NCBI GenBank assembly: GCA_937926785.1
Contig: CALBBQ010000034.1
Location: forward strand, 1 to 61,416
Length of the DNA stretch: 61,416 bases
DNA from: an uncultured Bacteroidales bacterium
GTDB taxonomy: Bacteria; Bacteroidota; Bacteroidia; Bacteroidales; Tenuifilaceae
Direction: 5' to 3'
Part shown: positions 18,147 through 27,571 of the stretch, one piece after another
Position numbering within the stretch: position 1 is the stretch's first letter
Layout of the letters: the number at the start of each line of letters is the position of its first letter
The notes under the pieces: generated by a model
What the model saw: only the letters and a program-made list of their open reading frames with translations
The model's database searches: none
Told to the model about the DNA's origin: nothing
Made by a program: the position numbers and the translations under genes

Positions 18147-19284
18147 CGAAAAGTTCTTTTTTACTTTGACTTCGGCTTACACTCAGAATTATCCCAAGGG
18201 CAAAACTGCTAAACATTAACGACGATCCCCCCATGCTTACCAGTGGCAAAGGCTGACCGGTTACCGGTATGGCGCCAACTGCCACTGCCATGTTCACAAA
18301 AGCCTGCAAGGTGAGCAGCAAGGCCAGTCCTATGGCCAGGAAAGCCGGGAATGTTCGATTAGCCTTTTTCACTATCAAAGCGGCCCTGTAAAGCAGAATG
18401 AGGTAAAACGATAGCACAAGCACTCCGCCTATTAAGCCATACTCCTCTACGATAATGGCGTAGATAAAATCGGAATAGGGATGAGGCAAAAAGTTACGCT
18501 GAGTGGAGCGTCCGGGGCCCTTTCCTACAATACCTCCGGTAGCAATGGCAATTTTCGACTGCTCAAGCTGATAGTTTCCATCAGGGTTATCGTTGCTGAT
18601 GAAGTTTTCAATTCGGTGTACCCACGTTTGCGCCCGACCAATGGTTTTCAGCTGCAAGGCTACAATAATGAATACCCCTACTAATAGCATACCCAGGCCG
18701 GTAATGCCAAGCAGATACTTCAGATTCACCCGGCCAATGAGAAGAAGTAGCCAACATGCAAGGCCAAGCAAGGCTGCGGTTGAGAAGTTGGCAGGCAGAA
18801 TGAGCATGCAGATTAAGGCGATGGGTAAAATCAGAGTGATGAAAAACTGCTTGAAATCGTTAATCTCATTTTGCTTCTGCGATAGAACTTTGGCAACATA
18901 AATTATCAGGGCGATTTTTGCCAGGTCGGATGTTTGAATGGTTACACCCAAGCCCGGGATCTCCAACCAACGCGAAGCGGCATTCAGGTTCCGCCCGAAT
19001 AGCAGGGTGATACCCAATAAAGGAACTGAAATACCTAACAGAATGGTTGACAGGTGAAACCACACGCTGTACTTAACCATGTGTACCATCCAAATGATTA
19101 CAAAGCCTAGGATCAGAAAAACAAACTGCTTGGCCAGGTAGTACGAAGTATTACCTCCGTGGTAACGGAACGCCAGAGAGCTGGATGAACTATAAATAAG
19201 CAACAGCGATGCCATGAGCAAGAAAATTACCAGCATCCATATCACTCGGTCGCCCTTTAGGTACTTATTGAATAGTACACCCAT
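18115..19284 (-). CDS. ftsW: Division-specific glycosyltransferase FtsW (SEDS family)
   Basis: 389 aa with about ten membrane helices. SEDS enzymes polymerise glycan strands from lipid II, here together with the FtsI transpeptidase. Family marks include the segment IAIATGGIVGKGPGRSTQRN, the PHPYSDFIYAIIVEEYG loop and the C-terminal PVTGQPLPLVSMGGSS motif. A short polar tail of about 20 residues follows, whose codons overlap the murG start. Confidence 0.96.
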   Translation of the reverse strand: MGVLFNKYLKGDRVIWMLVIFLLMASLLLIYSSSSSLAFRYHGGNTSYYLAKQFVFLILGFVIIWMVHMVKYSVWFHLSTILLGISVPLLGITLLFGRNLNAASRWLEIPGLGVTIQTSDLAKIALIIYVAKVLSQKQNEINDFKQFFITLILPIALICMLILPANFSTAALLGLACWLLLLIGRVNLKYLLGITGLGMLLVGVFIIVALQLKTIGRAQTWVHRIENFISNDNPDGNYQLEQSKIAIATGGIVGKGPGRSTQRNFLPHPYSDFIYAIIVEEYGLIGGVLVLSFYLILLYRAALIVKKANRTFPAFLAIGLALLLTLQAFVNMAVAVGAIPVTGQPLPLVSMGGSSLMFSSFALGIILSVSRSQSKKELFDGEEPVESNS

Positions 19285-19306
19285 AACAACTAATAGTTAA
19301 TCCGTT

Positions 19307-20641
19307 CTATAACATTCTCACTGCGGCTTTGAATTTTCGACCGCGATCCTCGTAGTTCTCAAACAAATCGAAGCTGGCACAGGCCGGCGAGAGCAAAACC
19401 GTATCGCCGGGCGATGAAAGCTTGTATGCCTGCTGAACAGCCTCTTCCGCTGAGGTAGCATCAACAATTACCGGAACAACCCCATCAAATGCTGCGTGCA
19501 GCTTTGAGTTATCAACTCCAAGGCAAATCAGCGCTTTTACCTTTTGCTTTACTAAGTCCATGAGCTCAGAGTAGTCGTTACCCTTATCGATACCGCCGGC
19601 AATCCAAACCACAGGAGTGGTCATGCTCTCCAGAGCATACCATGCCGAGTTCACGTTGGTGGCCTTGGAATCGTTTATGTATTTCACTCCCCGAACAGTT
19701 AGCACGGGCTCAAGACGATGCTCTACCCCCTGAAAATCCGATAACGACTCACGAATCACCTCCTTACGGATGTTGAGCACTTGCCCGGCAATACCTGCAG
19801 CCATAGAGTTATAAACGTTATGCTTCCCCTTAAGCGACAAATCGTTAATTGACATGCTAAAATCGCTGTTATTATAGTTGATGAACATATCCATTTCTTC
19901 CAACCATGCGGTTTGATTCTCTTTAATGCGCTGCGAGAATGGCAGCTGCTGTGCCCTAAGCACTATCTTTTTGAGCTGATCAACCGTTACGGCGTCATCG
20001 GAACAGAAGATAAAGCAGTCGTCTTCCGAAAGATTCCGGGTGATACGGAACTTTGACTCAACGTAGTTCTGCATCTTGTAATCGTAGCGGTCCAGGTGAT
20101 CAGGTGTAATGTTAAGCAGGATGGCAATATCGGGTTTGAAGCTATAAATACCATCGAGCTGGAAGCTGCTTAGCTCAATCACATAGTAGTCGTAGTTGCA
20201 CTCGGCTACCTGGTAAGCAAAGCTGTTGCCAATATTGCCGGCAAGACCCACGTTCAGGCCCGCCTTCTGCATCATATGGTAAATGAGCGATGTTGTGGTA
20301 GTTTTCCCATTGCTACCGGTAATACAAACGGTAAAGGCATTGGTGTAACGTCCGGCAAATTCAATCTCCGAAATCACCGGAATACCCTTCTCCCTGATTT
20401 TAACCACAATGGTAGCTTTATCGGGGATTCCCGGGCTTTTAATCACCTCGTCGGCATTCAGAATTAGCTCCTCGGTGTGTTTCCCCTCTTCAAAAGGAAT
20501 CTTATACCTCTGTAACCACTCCCTATACCGGGGTTTAATTTGCGACATGTCGGACAAAAACACATCAAACCCTTGTTTCTGAGCAAGAACTGCTGCTCCT
20601 GCCCCACTCTCACCACCGCCGAGTATAACAATCCTTTTCAT
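19307..20641 (-). CDS. murD: UDP-MurNAc-L-alanine--D-glutamate ligase MurD
   Basis: 444 aa. Adds D-glutamate in the cytoplasm. N-terminus VILGGGESGAGAAVLA binds UDP; ATP loop TGSNGKTTTTSLIYHM; LSSFQLDGI, NITPDHLDRYD and NDSKATNVNSA are Mur ligase marks, and the C-terminal LLSPACASFDLFENYEDRG is characteristic of MurD. It starts after a 138-bp gap that separates it from mraY, the largest gap in the cluster, in which no clear promoter box was found. Confidence 0.98.
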   Translation of the reverse strand: MKRIVILGGGESGAGAAVLAQKQGFDVFLSDMSQIKPRYREWLQRYKIPFEEGKHTEELILNADEVIKSPGIPDKATIVVKIREKGIPVISEIEFAGRYTNAFTVCITGSNGKTTTTSLIYHMMQKAGLNVGLAGNIGNSFAYQVAECNYDYYVIELSSFQLDGIYSFKPDIAILLNITPDHLDRYDYKMQNYVESKFRITRNLSEDDCFIFCSDDAVTVDQLKKIVLRAQQLPFSQRIKENQTAWLEEMDMFINYNNSDFSMSINDLSLKGKHNVYNSMAAGIAGQVLNIRKEVIRESLSDFQGVEHRLEPVLTVRGVKYINDSKATNVNSAWYALESMTTPVVWIAGGIDKGNDYSELMDLVKQKVKALICLGVDNSKLHAAFDGVVPVIVDATSAEEAVQQAYKLSSPGDTVLLSPACASFDLFENYEDRGRKFKAAVRML

Positions 20642-20779
20642 CTGTAAGCGAATTTTAGTTTTGAGAAAGCGTTTTAAACTTACCCCTGTTATAAATAGAC
20701 AGAGTTAGCGAATGGCTGCACTTAAGCTTTTCTATCGCAGCATACCTTAAACTATTTTGTTGTTTCATAGCTACTTCTA

Positions 20780-22033
20780 CTATCGGATTTTCAGTGTAAC
20801 CACAGTTATAACAGCCAATAGAATGGCCACAATCCAGAACCTGGTTACTATTTTTGGTTCCGGGTATCCCTTTTTCTGGTAGTGGTGATGCAGTGGAGAC
20901 ATCAAAAATATTCGCCGCCCCTCGCCATACTTACGCTTTGTGTACTTAAAGTAGCTTACCTGCATAACCACCGAAAGGTTCTCTACAAGAAATATTCCGC
21001 ACAGAATGGGAATTAACAACTCCTTACGAACCAGAATGGCAAACACGGCAATTATTCCGCCAATGGTAAGGCTCCCGGTATCGCCCATGAATACCTGGGC
21101 CGGGTAGCTGTTGTACCACAGAAAACCCACCAGCGCGCCTATAAAGGCACTCATGAACACTACCAGCTCCCCCGACTGGGGAATGTACATGATGTTTAGG
21201 TACTCCGCATAAATCACGTTGCCCGATAGGTAGGCAAAAACACCAAGGGTTGTAGTGATTACCGCCGAGACCCCGGTGGCCAGGCCATCGAGCCCATCGG
21301 TTAGATTCGCTCCATTGGATACTGCGGTAATAATCAAAATGACCACCAGGATAAAGATTATCCAGGTGATAAACTGGTACTTTTCCCCCTTGAACGGGTT
21401 AAGCAGGTTATAATCGAACTCGTTGTTTTTTACAAAGGGTATGGTGGTTTGGGTAGTTTTTTTAGCACGACTCACGGTTGCCTGCTGAGCATCGGGGTAC
21501 TCGGGGGTTACCACAGTTTCAACCCGGCTGTCGGCCTTTACGGGTGAAACCTTTTCGCGAACCACAATATCGGGGCTCAGCCACATCACTAGTCCAACGA
21601 AAAGGCCTAAAGAGATTTGCCCAATAATTTTGGTTCGACCGGACAAACCCTCCTTGTTTTTCAGGAAGACTTTGATGTAGTCATCGGCAAAACCAACAAT
21701 TCCCAGCCAAACGGTGGTTACAAGCATAACAATGATGTAGATATTTAGAATATCGGCGAATACTAGCACCGGAACCAACATGGCTGCCAGAATTATGATG
21801 CCTCCCATGGTTGGTGTACCCTTCTTCTGCATCTGCCCCTCGAGGCCCAGGTTGCGAATCTCTTCGCCAATTTGCTTGCGCTGCAGGTATCGGATAATTC
21901 GTTTCCCTATGAGCAGAGCAAAAGCCAGCGATACGATGAATGCCACTGCCGACCGGAACGAGATGTACCTGAACAAACCCGAACCGGGTATATCCCAGTG
22001 CTTTGATACTAATTGAACCAAGTAGTATATCAT
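20780..22033 (-). CDS. mraY: Phospho-MurNAc-pentapeptide transferase MraY
   Basis: 417 aa, about 50-60 longer than the enterobacterial enzyme. Integral membrane enzyme that makes lipid I from UDP-MurNAc-pentapeptide and undecaprenyl phosphate. Catalytic motifs are [33 protein letters not shown] and the histidine cluster [10 protein letters not shown]. The extra length is a polar insert of about 60 residues after a membrane helix near residue 160 ([10 protein letters not shown]...[10 protein letters not shown]), as is common in Bacteroidota. The start overlaps the murE stop by 4 bp (ATGA). Confidence 0.98.
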   Translation of the reverse strand: MIYYLVQLVSKHWDIPGSGLFRYISFRSAVAFIVSLAFALLIGKRIIRYLQRKQIGEEIRNLGLEGQMQKKGTPTMGGIIILAAMLVPVLVFADILNIYIIVMLVTTVWLGIVGFADDYIKVFLKNKEGLSGRTKIIGQISLGLFVGLVMWLSPDIVVREKVSPVKADSRVETVVTPEYPDAQQATVSRAKKTTQTTIPFVKNNEFDYNLLNPFKGEKYQFITWIIFILVVILIITAVSNGANLTDGLDGLATGVSAVITTTLGVFAYLSGNVIYAEYLNIMYIPQSGELVVFMSAFIGALVGFLWYNSYPAQVFMGDTGSLTIGGIIAVFAILVRKELLIPILCGIFLVENLSVVMQVSYFKYTKRKYGEGRRIFLMSPLHHHYQKKGYPEPKIVTRFWIVAILLAVITVVTLKIR

Positions 22034-23493
22034 ACCTGTAGCGAGTTAAATATCTCTGTTAGTACTTCCTTATCATCAAAATGATGTTTCACCCCCTTAA
22101 TTTCCTGGTAGTTCTCATGTCCTTTGCCTGCTACCAGGATTATATCGCCCTTAAGCGCCAGCAAACAGGCTGTGCGAATAGCCTCTCGCCTATCGACAAT
22201 GGTGATTACCTTCTTAGACAGCGTTGCGTCAATCCCAGCTTTCATATCGGTCAGTATATCCTCCGGTTCTTCGAACCTGGGATTATCGGATGTGAGTATA
22301 ACCAAATCGCTTAGCTCGGCGGCTACCCTGGCCATAACCGGACGTTTCGATTTATCACGGTTTCCTCCGGCACCAACTACGGTAATTAAGCGCTGGTCGT
22401 CGGTTTTAATCTCATTGATAGTTTTAATTACATTCTCTAACGCATCGGGGGTATGAGCGTAGTCAACCACAGCGGTAACGCCACTTGCCGAACGAACATA
22501 CTCGAAACGTCCTGAAACCGGTGTAGCATCGCTTAGCGCGGTTAGCACATCGTTGCGCTCAAAGCCCAAAAGGATCAATGTTGAGTAAATTGCAAGCAGG
22601 TTGTATGCGTTGAAACGCCCCAACAGGCGTGTCCACACCTCAACCCCATCAACGTTAAGCATCATGCCATCAAAATGGCTTTCTACCACCTTACAACGGA
22701 AATCGGCCATAGATCGGAGTGAGTAGGTGTAAACCTTTGCCCGGGTGTTCTGAACCATCACCAAACCGTTTCGGTCGTCGATATTCGTTAATGCAAATGC
22801 TTCTTCGGGTAGCTCATCAAAAAACCGTTTCTTAGCCTTAAGGTACTCGGCAAAGGTTTTGTGGTAGTCCAAATGGTCGTGTGTGATGTTGCTAAAAATT
22901 CCACCGGTAAACCTTAGCCCTGCTATGCGATTTTGCACCACTGAGTGCGAGCTGACCTCCATGAAGCAGTATGTGCAGCCCTTATCAACCATTTGCCTTA
23001 GCATGCGGTTAAGCTGAATGGGATCGGGGGTAGTATGTGTAGCGGGCATCTCAACGTCGTCGATATAGTTCACCACCGTAGATAGTAAGCCGGCCTTGTG
23101 GCCAAATCGTCGAGCCAATCGGTAGAGCAGCGTTACCGTGGTGGTTTTACCGTTTGTTCCGGTAATACCTATCAGCTTCAGCTTTCCCGAGGGAAAACCA
23201 TAAAAGGCGGATGCCATATGGCCCAAAGTCAGAGAGGAGTCGGTTACCTTGATATAAGTAGTATTTGCAGAGATTTCTGGAGGGAGTTCCTCGCAAACCA
23301 CAGCCCTTGCCCCAGCCTCAACTGCCTTAGCAATGAAATGATGTCCGTCGCTTTGGGTTCCTCGTATGGCGACAAAACAGCTGTTGGGGGCAACCTTACG
23401 TGAATCGAAAGTAATTTCACTCACCTCAAGGCTTTCATCACCAACCGCTTCAACAATATGCTGTTTGGGTAGTATTTCGCTCAATTTTACCAT
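22030..23493 (-). CDS. murE: UDP-MurNAc-tripeptide synthetase MurE, meso-diaminopimelate type
   Basis: 487 aa. Adds the third residue of the stem peptide. ATP loop [52 protein letters not shown]. The specificity motif is DNPR in [14 protein letters not shown], which marks enzymes that add meso-diaminopimelate rather than lysine, so the wall should be mDAP type. It begins 1 bp after ftsI and overlaps mraY by 4 bp. Confidence 0.98.
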   Translation of the reverse strand: MVKLSEILPKQHIVEAVGDESLEVSEITFDSRKVAPNSCFVAIRGTQSDGHHFIAKAVEAGARAVVCEELPPEISANTTYIKVTDSSLTLGHMASAFYGFPSGKLKLIGITGTNGKTTTVTLLYRLARRFGHKAGLLSTVVNYIDDVEMPATHTTPDPIQLNRMLRQMVDKGCTYCFMEVSSHSVVQNRIAGLRFTGGIFSNITHDHLDYHKTFAEYLKAKKRFFDELPEEAFALTNIDDRNGLVMVQNTRAKVYTYSLRSMADFRCKVVESHFDGMMLNVDGVEVWTRLLGRFNAYNLLAIYSTLILLGFERNDVLTALSDATPVSGRFEYVRSASGVTAVVDYAHTPDALENVIKTINEIKTDDQRLITVVGAGGNRDKSKRPVMARVAAELSDLVILTSDNPRFEEPEDILTDMKAGIDATLSKKVITIVDRREAIRTACLLALKGDIILVAGKGHENYQEIKGVKHHFDDKEVLTEIFNSLQV

Positions 23494-23494
23494 A

Positions 23495-25618
23495 TCAGCT
23501 TTCGTTTCTTGTCATTTCCAAATAAACTGTTGTCCCCTTTACGATGGGGCTTCCGGGTTTTACGGACTGAGATTTAACGGTACCTCTTCCGGAAAACCTT
23601 ACGATTAAGCCTCTGCTTTCCAGCAGGTAAATTGCATCGCGGAGGCCCATTCCCACAACGTCGGGAACTTTGCCATTTCCGTTTAACAAAGGTTGAGTTA
23701 CTATTTTGGTGCTATCCCGTTTAGCGGTTACCCACTCTGCTTTTCGGTTCCTGCTCTCATATGGTATATTGAGAGTTTTAAATACCCGCTCCACCTTTTT
23801 TATGTGTGAAGGTTTAGTCTGAGGCATCTCTCTGAACTCATTTGAGTCAATTTCTCTGAACCATTGGGGACTTGTAGCATATACCTTGTCGGAAATCTCC
23901 TTGAAAATAGGGCCTGCCACCACATTTCCGTAGTAAACGCTATTTGAAGGGGAGTTTACCACTACGATACAGGAATACTTTGGGTCTTCGGCTGGGAAAT
24001 ACCCAACAAAAGATGCCTGATACTGAACAGCACCTCTAAGCCTATAACCTTTTGTTCCCTTGGCAATCTGAGCAGTTCCCGTTTTGCCAGCAATTTTATA
24101 CCTTGAGTTTTTGAGGTTTTGCGCCGTACCCCTTTCCACTACACCCTCCAGCACCTCTTGTACCTTGCGCAGGGTTGAGCGGGAACAGATGTTTGGGTGA
24201 ATGATTTCCGGTGAGAACGACTCCACCACCTGTCCATGCCGAACCAAGGCTTTTACCAATCTGGGCCTTACCATACGGCCATTGTTGGCAATGGCGTTGT
24301 AAAAAGTAAGAATCTGCAGAGGGGTTAACCGCACCTCGTATCCGATGCTCATCATGGGCATGGATAAGCCTGACCAGCCCTTGTCGCCCGGGAAGCGAAT
24401 CTGGGGTTTCACTTCGCCCGGGATATTAATACCCACAGGCTGGTTAAGCTTCATGTCGTATAGCTTTGAAATAAAGTCCTTTTCCCGCCCTTTAAAAACC
24501 TTTTGAACCAGCTTAATCACCCCAACATTCGACGATACCTCAAAAACCTCTTTCACCGATATTTTTCCATGCCCATCTTCCTTAGAATCGGAAATCACGT
24601 GGTCATAGAGCGTAAGTTTACCGTTACCCGTATTAACAGTATCATTCAGGTTGATATCTCCTTCCTCAAGCAAGGCAATGAGTGTTGGGATTTTCATGGT
24701 AGAGCCGGGTTCGGTGCTCTCGCCAATGGCGTAGTTATACACCTCATCGTAAGAGCCATCGCTATTACGACGGAGGTTTGCAATGGCCTTAATGTCGCCG
24801 GTAGCCACCTCCATAACAATAGCACAACCATGACCCGCTCCATGTCTTTCGAGGTGCTCATGCAAAGCGGCCTCGGCTACGTCCTGAAGTGCCACATCTA
24901 TTGTGGTTAATACATCCACCCCGTCCTCCGGATCGATCTGGTTCATGCTTTTTACCTCAACCCAGCTATTTCCGGGAATACGGGCATGAACCCAAAGCCC
25001 ATCCTTGCCTTTAAGCACATCCTCAAAAGCCCCCTCAATTCCAACCTTAGCTCCGCCCATGTTTACCATTCCAATGGTGCGGGCAGCCATACCGTTGTGA
25101 GGAAGAATTCTGCGATTAACCTGAACGGGAATGAATCCCCCTTTGTTCTCCCCAAGCCGGAAAAGGGGAAACTTTGATATTTCCTGAAGCTCAATGTAGT
25201 TTACCTTACGCGGTGCCACCGGGTAGTATCGTTTGTTCTTAGCGAACTTTCGGGCGTTTATGAGTTCTGAACGATAGGAGTACCACGACCTGTCGCCAAA
25301 GAAACGGGAGAGGCATATTGCCAAAGAATCGACATTTGCTCTAAAAACAGAATCTGTTAACCCCGCGGCCTGCAAATCCATACGGATATCGAAGAAGGGC
25401 ACAGAGGTTGCCAGAACTCTGCCATCCGCAGCCAGTATATCGCCGCGATTTGCCTCAACAATGATATCGCGGTAGGTTATCTTTTTGGCCTTCTCACGTA
25501 GTTCCCGTCCATCAACAATCTGAATCATCAGTATTTTAATAACAATACCAATCCCCAGTAGCAACAGTATGATGTAAACCACTGCCAAACGAACTAGTAT
25601 TTCTTTTTTAATGGACAT
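23495..25618 (-). CDS. ftsI: Division transpeptidase FtsI (class B PBP) with C-terminal PASTA domain
   Basis: 707 aa. Inner-membrane anchored (helix about 9-29) D,D-transpeptidase that cross-links septal peptidoglycan as partner of FtsW. After the pedestal domain, the penicillin-binding module shows the catalytic serine in STMK ([12 protein letters not shown]), SSN and KTGT (AGKTGTAQ). The last ~65 residues form one PASTA domain ([20 protein letters not shown]), absent from enterobacterial FtsI but usual in this phylum. The gene follows ftsL by 17 bp. Confidence 0.97.
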   Translation of the reverse strand: MSIKKEILVRLAVVYIILLLLGIGIVIKILMIQIVDGRELREKAKKITYRDIIVEANRGDILAADGRVLATSVPFFDIRMDLQAAGLTDSVFRANVDSLAICLSRFFGDRSWYSYRSELINARKFAKNKRYYPVAPRKVNYIELQEISKFPLFRLGENKGGFIPVQVNRRILPHNGMAARTIGMVNMGGAKVGIEGAFEDVLKGKDGLWVHARIPGNSWVEVKSMNQIDPEDGVDVLTTIDVALQDVAEAALHEHLERHGAGHGCAIVMEVATGDIKAIANLRRNSDGSYDEVYNYAIGESTEPGSTMKIPTLIALLEEGDINLNDTVNTGNGKLTLYDHVISDSKEDGHGKISVKEVFEVSSNVGVIKLVQKVFKGREKDFISKLYDMKLNQPVGINIPGEVKPQIRFPGDKGWSGLSMPMMSIGYEVRLTPLQILTFYNAIANNGRMVRPRLVKALVRHGQVVESFSPEIIHPNICSRSTLRKVQEVLEGVVERGTAQNLKNSRYKIAGKTGTAQIAKGTKGYRLRGAVQYQASFVGYFPAEDPKYSCIVVVNSPSNSVYYGNVVAGPIFKEISDKVYATSPQWFREIDSNEFREMPQTKPSHIKKVERVFKTLNIPYESRNRKAEWVTAKRDSTKIVTQPLLNGNGKVPDVVGMGLRDAIYLLESRGLIVRFSGRGTVKSQSVKPGSPIVKGTTVYLEMTRNES

Positions 25619-25635
25619 ACCTAAAGAATCATTCG

Positions 25636-26013
25636 CTACTTAATTTTTTTCGGTGGAACCTTTGACTCCACCAAACCCAAACCCTTTGCCTCAACAAGCT
25701 TTACCACTTCCGATTGCCGACTTATTGACATGAACTGGGCAGCCGTGGTTATGGACTCGGCCCGCAGGTTTTTTACCTCCTTACGAAGTTTCTGCTCGGT
25801 GCGCAGCAAGCTATTGTAGTGGTAGCTATTGGCTATATAGATGATAGCCAAAACCACCAGAAAGACTATAAACGACATCTGCCCGGCAACCAACTCGTGG
25901 GTTAGAATCCGACCACTGAGGAAATCTCGGGCCTTTACCCCCTTCTTTTCTTTAGTCTGAACTTTAGGGCTACCACTTACATCATCGAACTCCGGAACTT
26001 GTTGCTCAGTCAT
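25636..26013 (-). CDS. ftsL: FtsL-like divisome protein
   Basis: 125 aa, bitopic: a polar cytoplasmic N-terminus (about 1-45), one membrane helix (about 47-63, SFIVFLVVLAIIYIANS), then a short coiled-coil-like periplasmic part (LRTEQKLRKEVKNLRAES). This layout and the place between rsmH and ftsI identify it as FtsL, although sequence conservation is low. It overlaps the rsmH stop by 4 bp (ATGA), implying translational coupling. Confidence 0.8.
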   Translation of the reverse strand: MTEQQVPEFDDVSGSPKVQTKEKKGVKARDFLSGRILTHELVAGQMSFIVFLVVLAIIYIANSYHYNSLLRTEQKLRKEVKNLRAESITTAAQFMSISRQSEVVKLVEAKGLGLVESKVPPKKIK

Positions 26014-26909
26014 AACCTAACTCCAATTCTAAGTTTTGCACTGCGTGCCCGTGTATTAGCCCGGCATTCCTCTTCGCTGGGTACAATTACCTTACGGTTC
26101 ACTTGTTCAAAGGGAACATTCCTATTCCCTTGCAAATCCTTGCTCTCAACGCCATCGGTATTCCCGTAGCGGAAAAAGTTTTTGACCATTCTGTCCTCAA
26201 GGGAGTGATACGAAATGACAACCAAACGCCCTCCCGAAACCAAACATTTAATGGAGCTCTCCAGCATTGCTTTTAACGCCTCCATCTCGCCGTTCACCTC
26301 GATACGGATTGCTTGAAATATTTGAGATAGAACCTTGTTTTGAATTTTAGCGGGAACCAGCGGCATCAAAATCTGAGCAAGCTGCTCAACGGTTTCGATG
26401 GGCTTGGCTGAACGCTCTCTTGCAATAGCCGAGGCGAACCTGTTAGCACCCTGAACCTCGCCGTAAAGTTTCAGAATGCGGGTTAGGTTATCCAAATCGT
26501 AGCTGTTCACCACCTTATAGGCCGTTAAGCGAGCACTCTGGTTCATGCGCATATCCAATGGCCCTTCAAAACGGTATGAGAAACCCCGTTCGGGGCTATC
26601 AAAGTGATGCGATGAAACGCCCAGGTCTGCCAGGATGCCATCTACATGATCAACCTTATGGTAGAGCAAAAAATTACGGAAATATCTGAAATTACCCCGA
26701 ATTAGCGTAAAACGCTTATCGTTGATGGCGTTCCGGAATGCCTCCTCATCCTGGTCGAAGGCGAACAAATGCCCCTTGGATCCTAACCTATCCAGAATTG
26801 CCCGTGAATGGCCTCCACCACCAAAGGTGAGGTCAACATACACTCCATTGGGTTTGATATTCAACCCTTCAATGCTTTCGGAAAGCAAAACCGGAATGTG
26901 GTAGGCCAT
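26010..26909 (-). CDS. rsmH: 16S rRNA (cytosine-1402-N4)-methyltransferase RsmH (MraW)
   Basis: 299 aa. Methylates C1402 of 16S rRNA in the P site using S-adenosylmethionine. The SAM loop is VDLTFGGGGHSRAIL; other family marks are HIPVLLSESIEGL at the start, GILADLGVSSHHFD, GFSYRFEGPLDMRM and VISYHSLEDRMVKNFF. Its ATG follows the mraZ stop codon with no base between. Confidence 0.98.
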   Translation of the reverse strand: MAYHIPVLLSESIEGLNIKPNGVYVDLTFGGGGHSRAILDRLGSKGHLFAFDQDEEAFRNAINDKRFTLIRGNFRYFRNFLLYHKVDHVDGILADLGVSSHHFDSPERGFSYRFEGPLDMRMNQSARLTAYKVVNSYDLDNLTRILKLYGEVQGANRFASAIARERSAKPIETVEQLAQILMPLVPAKIQNKVLSQIFQAIRIEVNGEMEALKAMLESSIKCLVSGGRLVVISYHSLEDRMVKNFFRYGNTDGVESKDLQGNRNVPFEQVNRKVIVPSEEECRANTRARSAKLRIGVRL

Positions 26910-27374
26910 TTACTCATCCTTTAATGGGGTTGAACCAAGAATACGCTCAGCCAGGCTGGCAAAATCGGAGGAACCGAGCTGTGCCGCCTCATACTTTTCC
27001 TTTGCCCAAATCTCAATCTTCCCATTCATCCCAGCCAACACAATATCGCGTCCTATTCCAACCATATCGAGCAAACGTTTCGGAAAAAGCAACCTACCGC
27101 TTGAATCGAGGGTTACCTCGGCCGTTCCCCTAAAGAACTCCCTGATAAACAGGTTATGCTCCTTGTTATAGGGATTGGTATTGCGGCGAATAATCTCGGT
27201 TTGACGCTCCCACTCCTCAATGGGGTAAAGTACCAAACACTCCTCGTAGATATCCTTTTTAACCACAAACCTATCGGGCGATGCCGAGGCAACCTGCCTG
27301 CGCAGCGATGAGGGGAAGAGCACCCTGCCCTTCTCATCCACTTTGCACTCGTAATCGCCGATAAATGTGGACAT
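26910..27374 (-). CDS. mraZ: Transcriptional regulator MraZ
   Basis: 154 aa from the ATG at 27374 (MSTFIGDYECKVDEKGRV). An in-frame TTG at 27392 would add six residues but lies at or before the predicted transcription start, so it is rejected. Two AbrB-like DNA-binding halves are present: CKVDEKGRVLFPSSLR near residue 10 and TLDSSGRLLFPKRL near residue 90, each with the DxxGR mark. MraZ binds direct repeats before its own gene and usually represses the dcw operon; matching repeats are present upstream (27414-27453). It is the first gene of the 13-gene cluster. Confidence 0.95.
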   Translation of the reverse strand: MSTFIGDYECKVDEKGRVLFPSSLRRQVASASPDRFVVKKDIYEECLVLYPIEEWERQTEIIRRNTNPYNKEHNLFIREFFRGTAEVTLDSSGRLLFPKRLLDMVGIGRDIVLAGMNGKIEIWAKEKYEAAQLGSSDFASLAERILGSTPLKDE

Positions 27375-27396
27375 TGCTTTTTGTTTTTTCAATTGG

Positions 27397-27426
27397 TAAA
27401 AATATACAATAATTTTCCACTTTCAA
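27397..27426 (-). promoter_or_regulatory. Promoter of the dcw cluster
   Basis: On the minus strand, TTG (27424-27426) lies 19 bp before TATTTTTA (27397-27404), one mismatch from the TAnnTTTG minus-7 box. Transcription should start near 27390, giving a leader of about 16 nt to the mraZ ATG at 27374. The minus-33 element sits inside the MraZ-type repeats. Confidence 0.6.
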
Positions 27427-27453
27427 CCACTTTTTCCCACTTTTTTACACCCT
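27414..27453 (-). promoter_or_regulatory. MraZ operator: four direct repeats with 10-bp period
   Basis: Read on the minus strand, four consecutive 10-bp units are AGGGTGTAAA, AAAGTGGGAA, AAAGTGGTTG and AAAGTGGAAA. GTG falls at the same place in every unit. This agrees with the AAAGTG[T/G] repeat type described for MraZ in Mollicutes and the TGGG-type repeats in proteobacteria. The array covers the minus-33 region of the mraZ promoter, as expected for autorepression. Confidence 0.8.
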
Positions 27454-27514
27454 GTTGATAACTTTTCACTCTGAGAGCTAAGCATTTATGCTCAATAGCC
27501 CGTAAACGTTGACC

Positions 27515-27545
27515 AAAAAAAAGGGGTCAGGCAAATCCTGACCCC
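27515..27545 (-). terminator. Terminator of the TonB receptor/DUF5689 operon
   Basis: A 9-bp perfect stem (27523-27531 with 27537-27545) encloses a 5-nt loop and, on the minus strand, is followed by eight T (27515-27522). It lies 27 bp after the last DUF5689 stop and insulates the dcw promoter. Confidence 0.9.
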
Positions 27546-27571
27546 CTCGCGGTTATTAAAAAAACGGTTGT

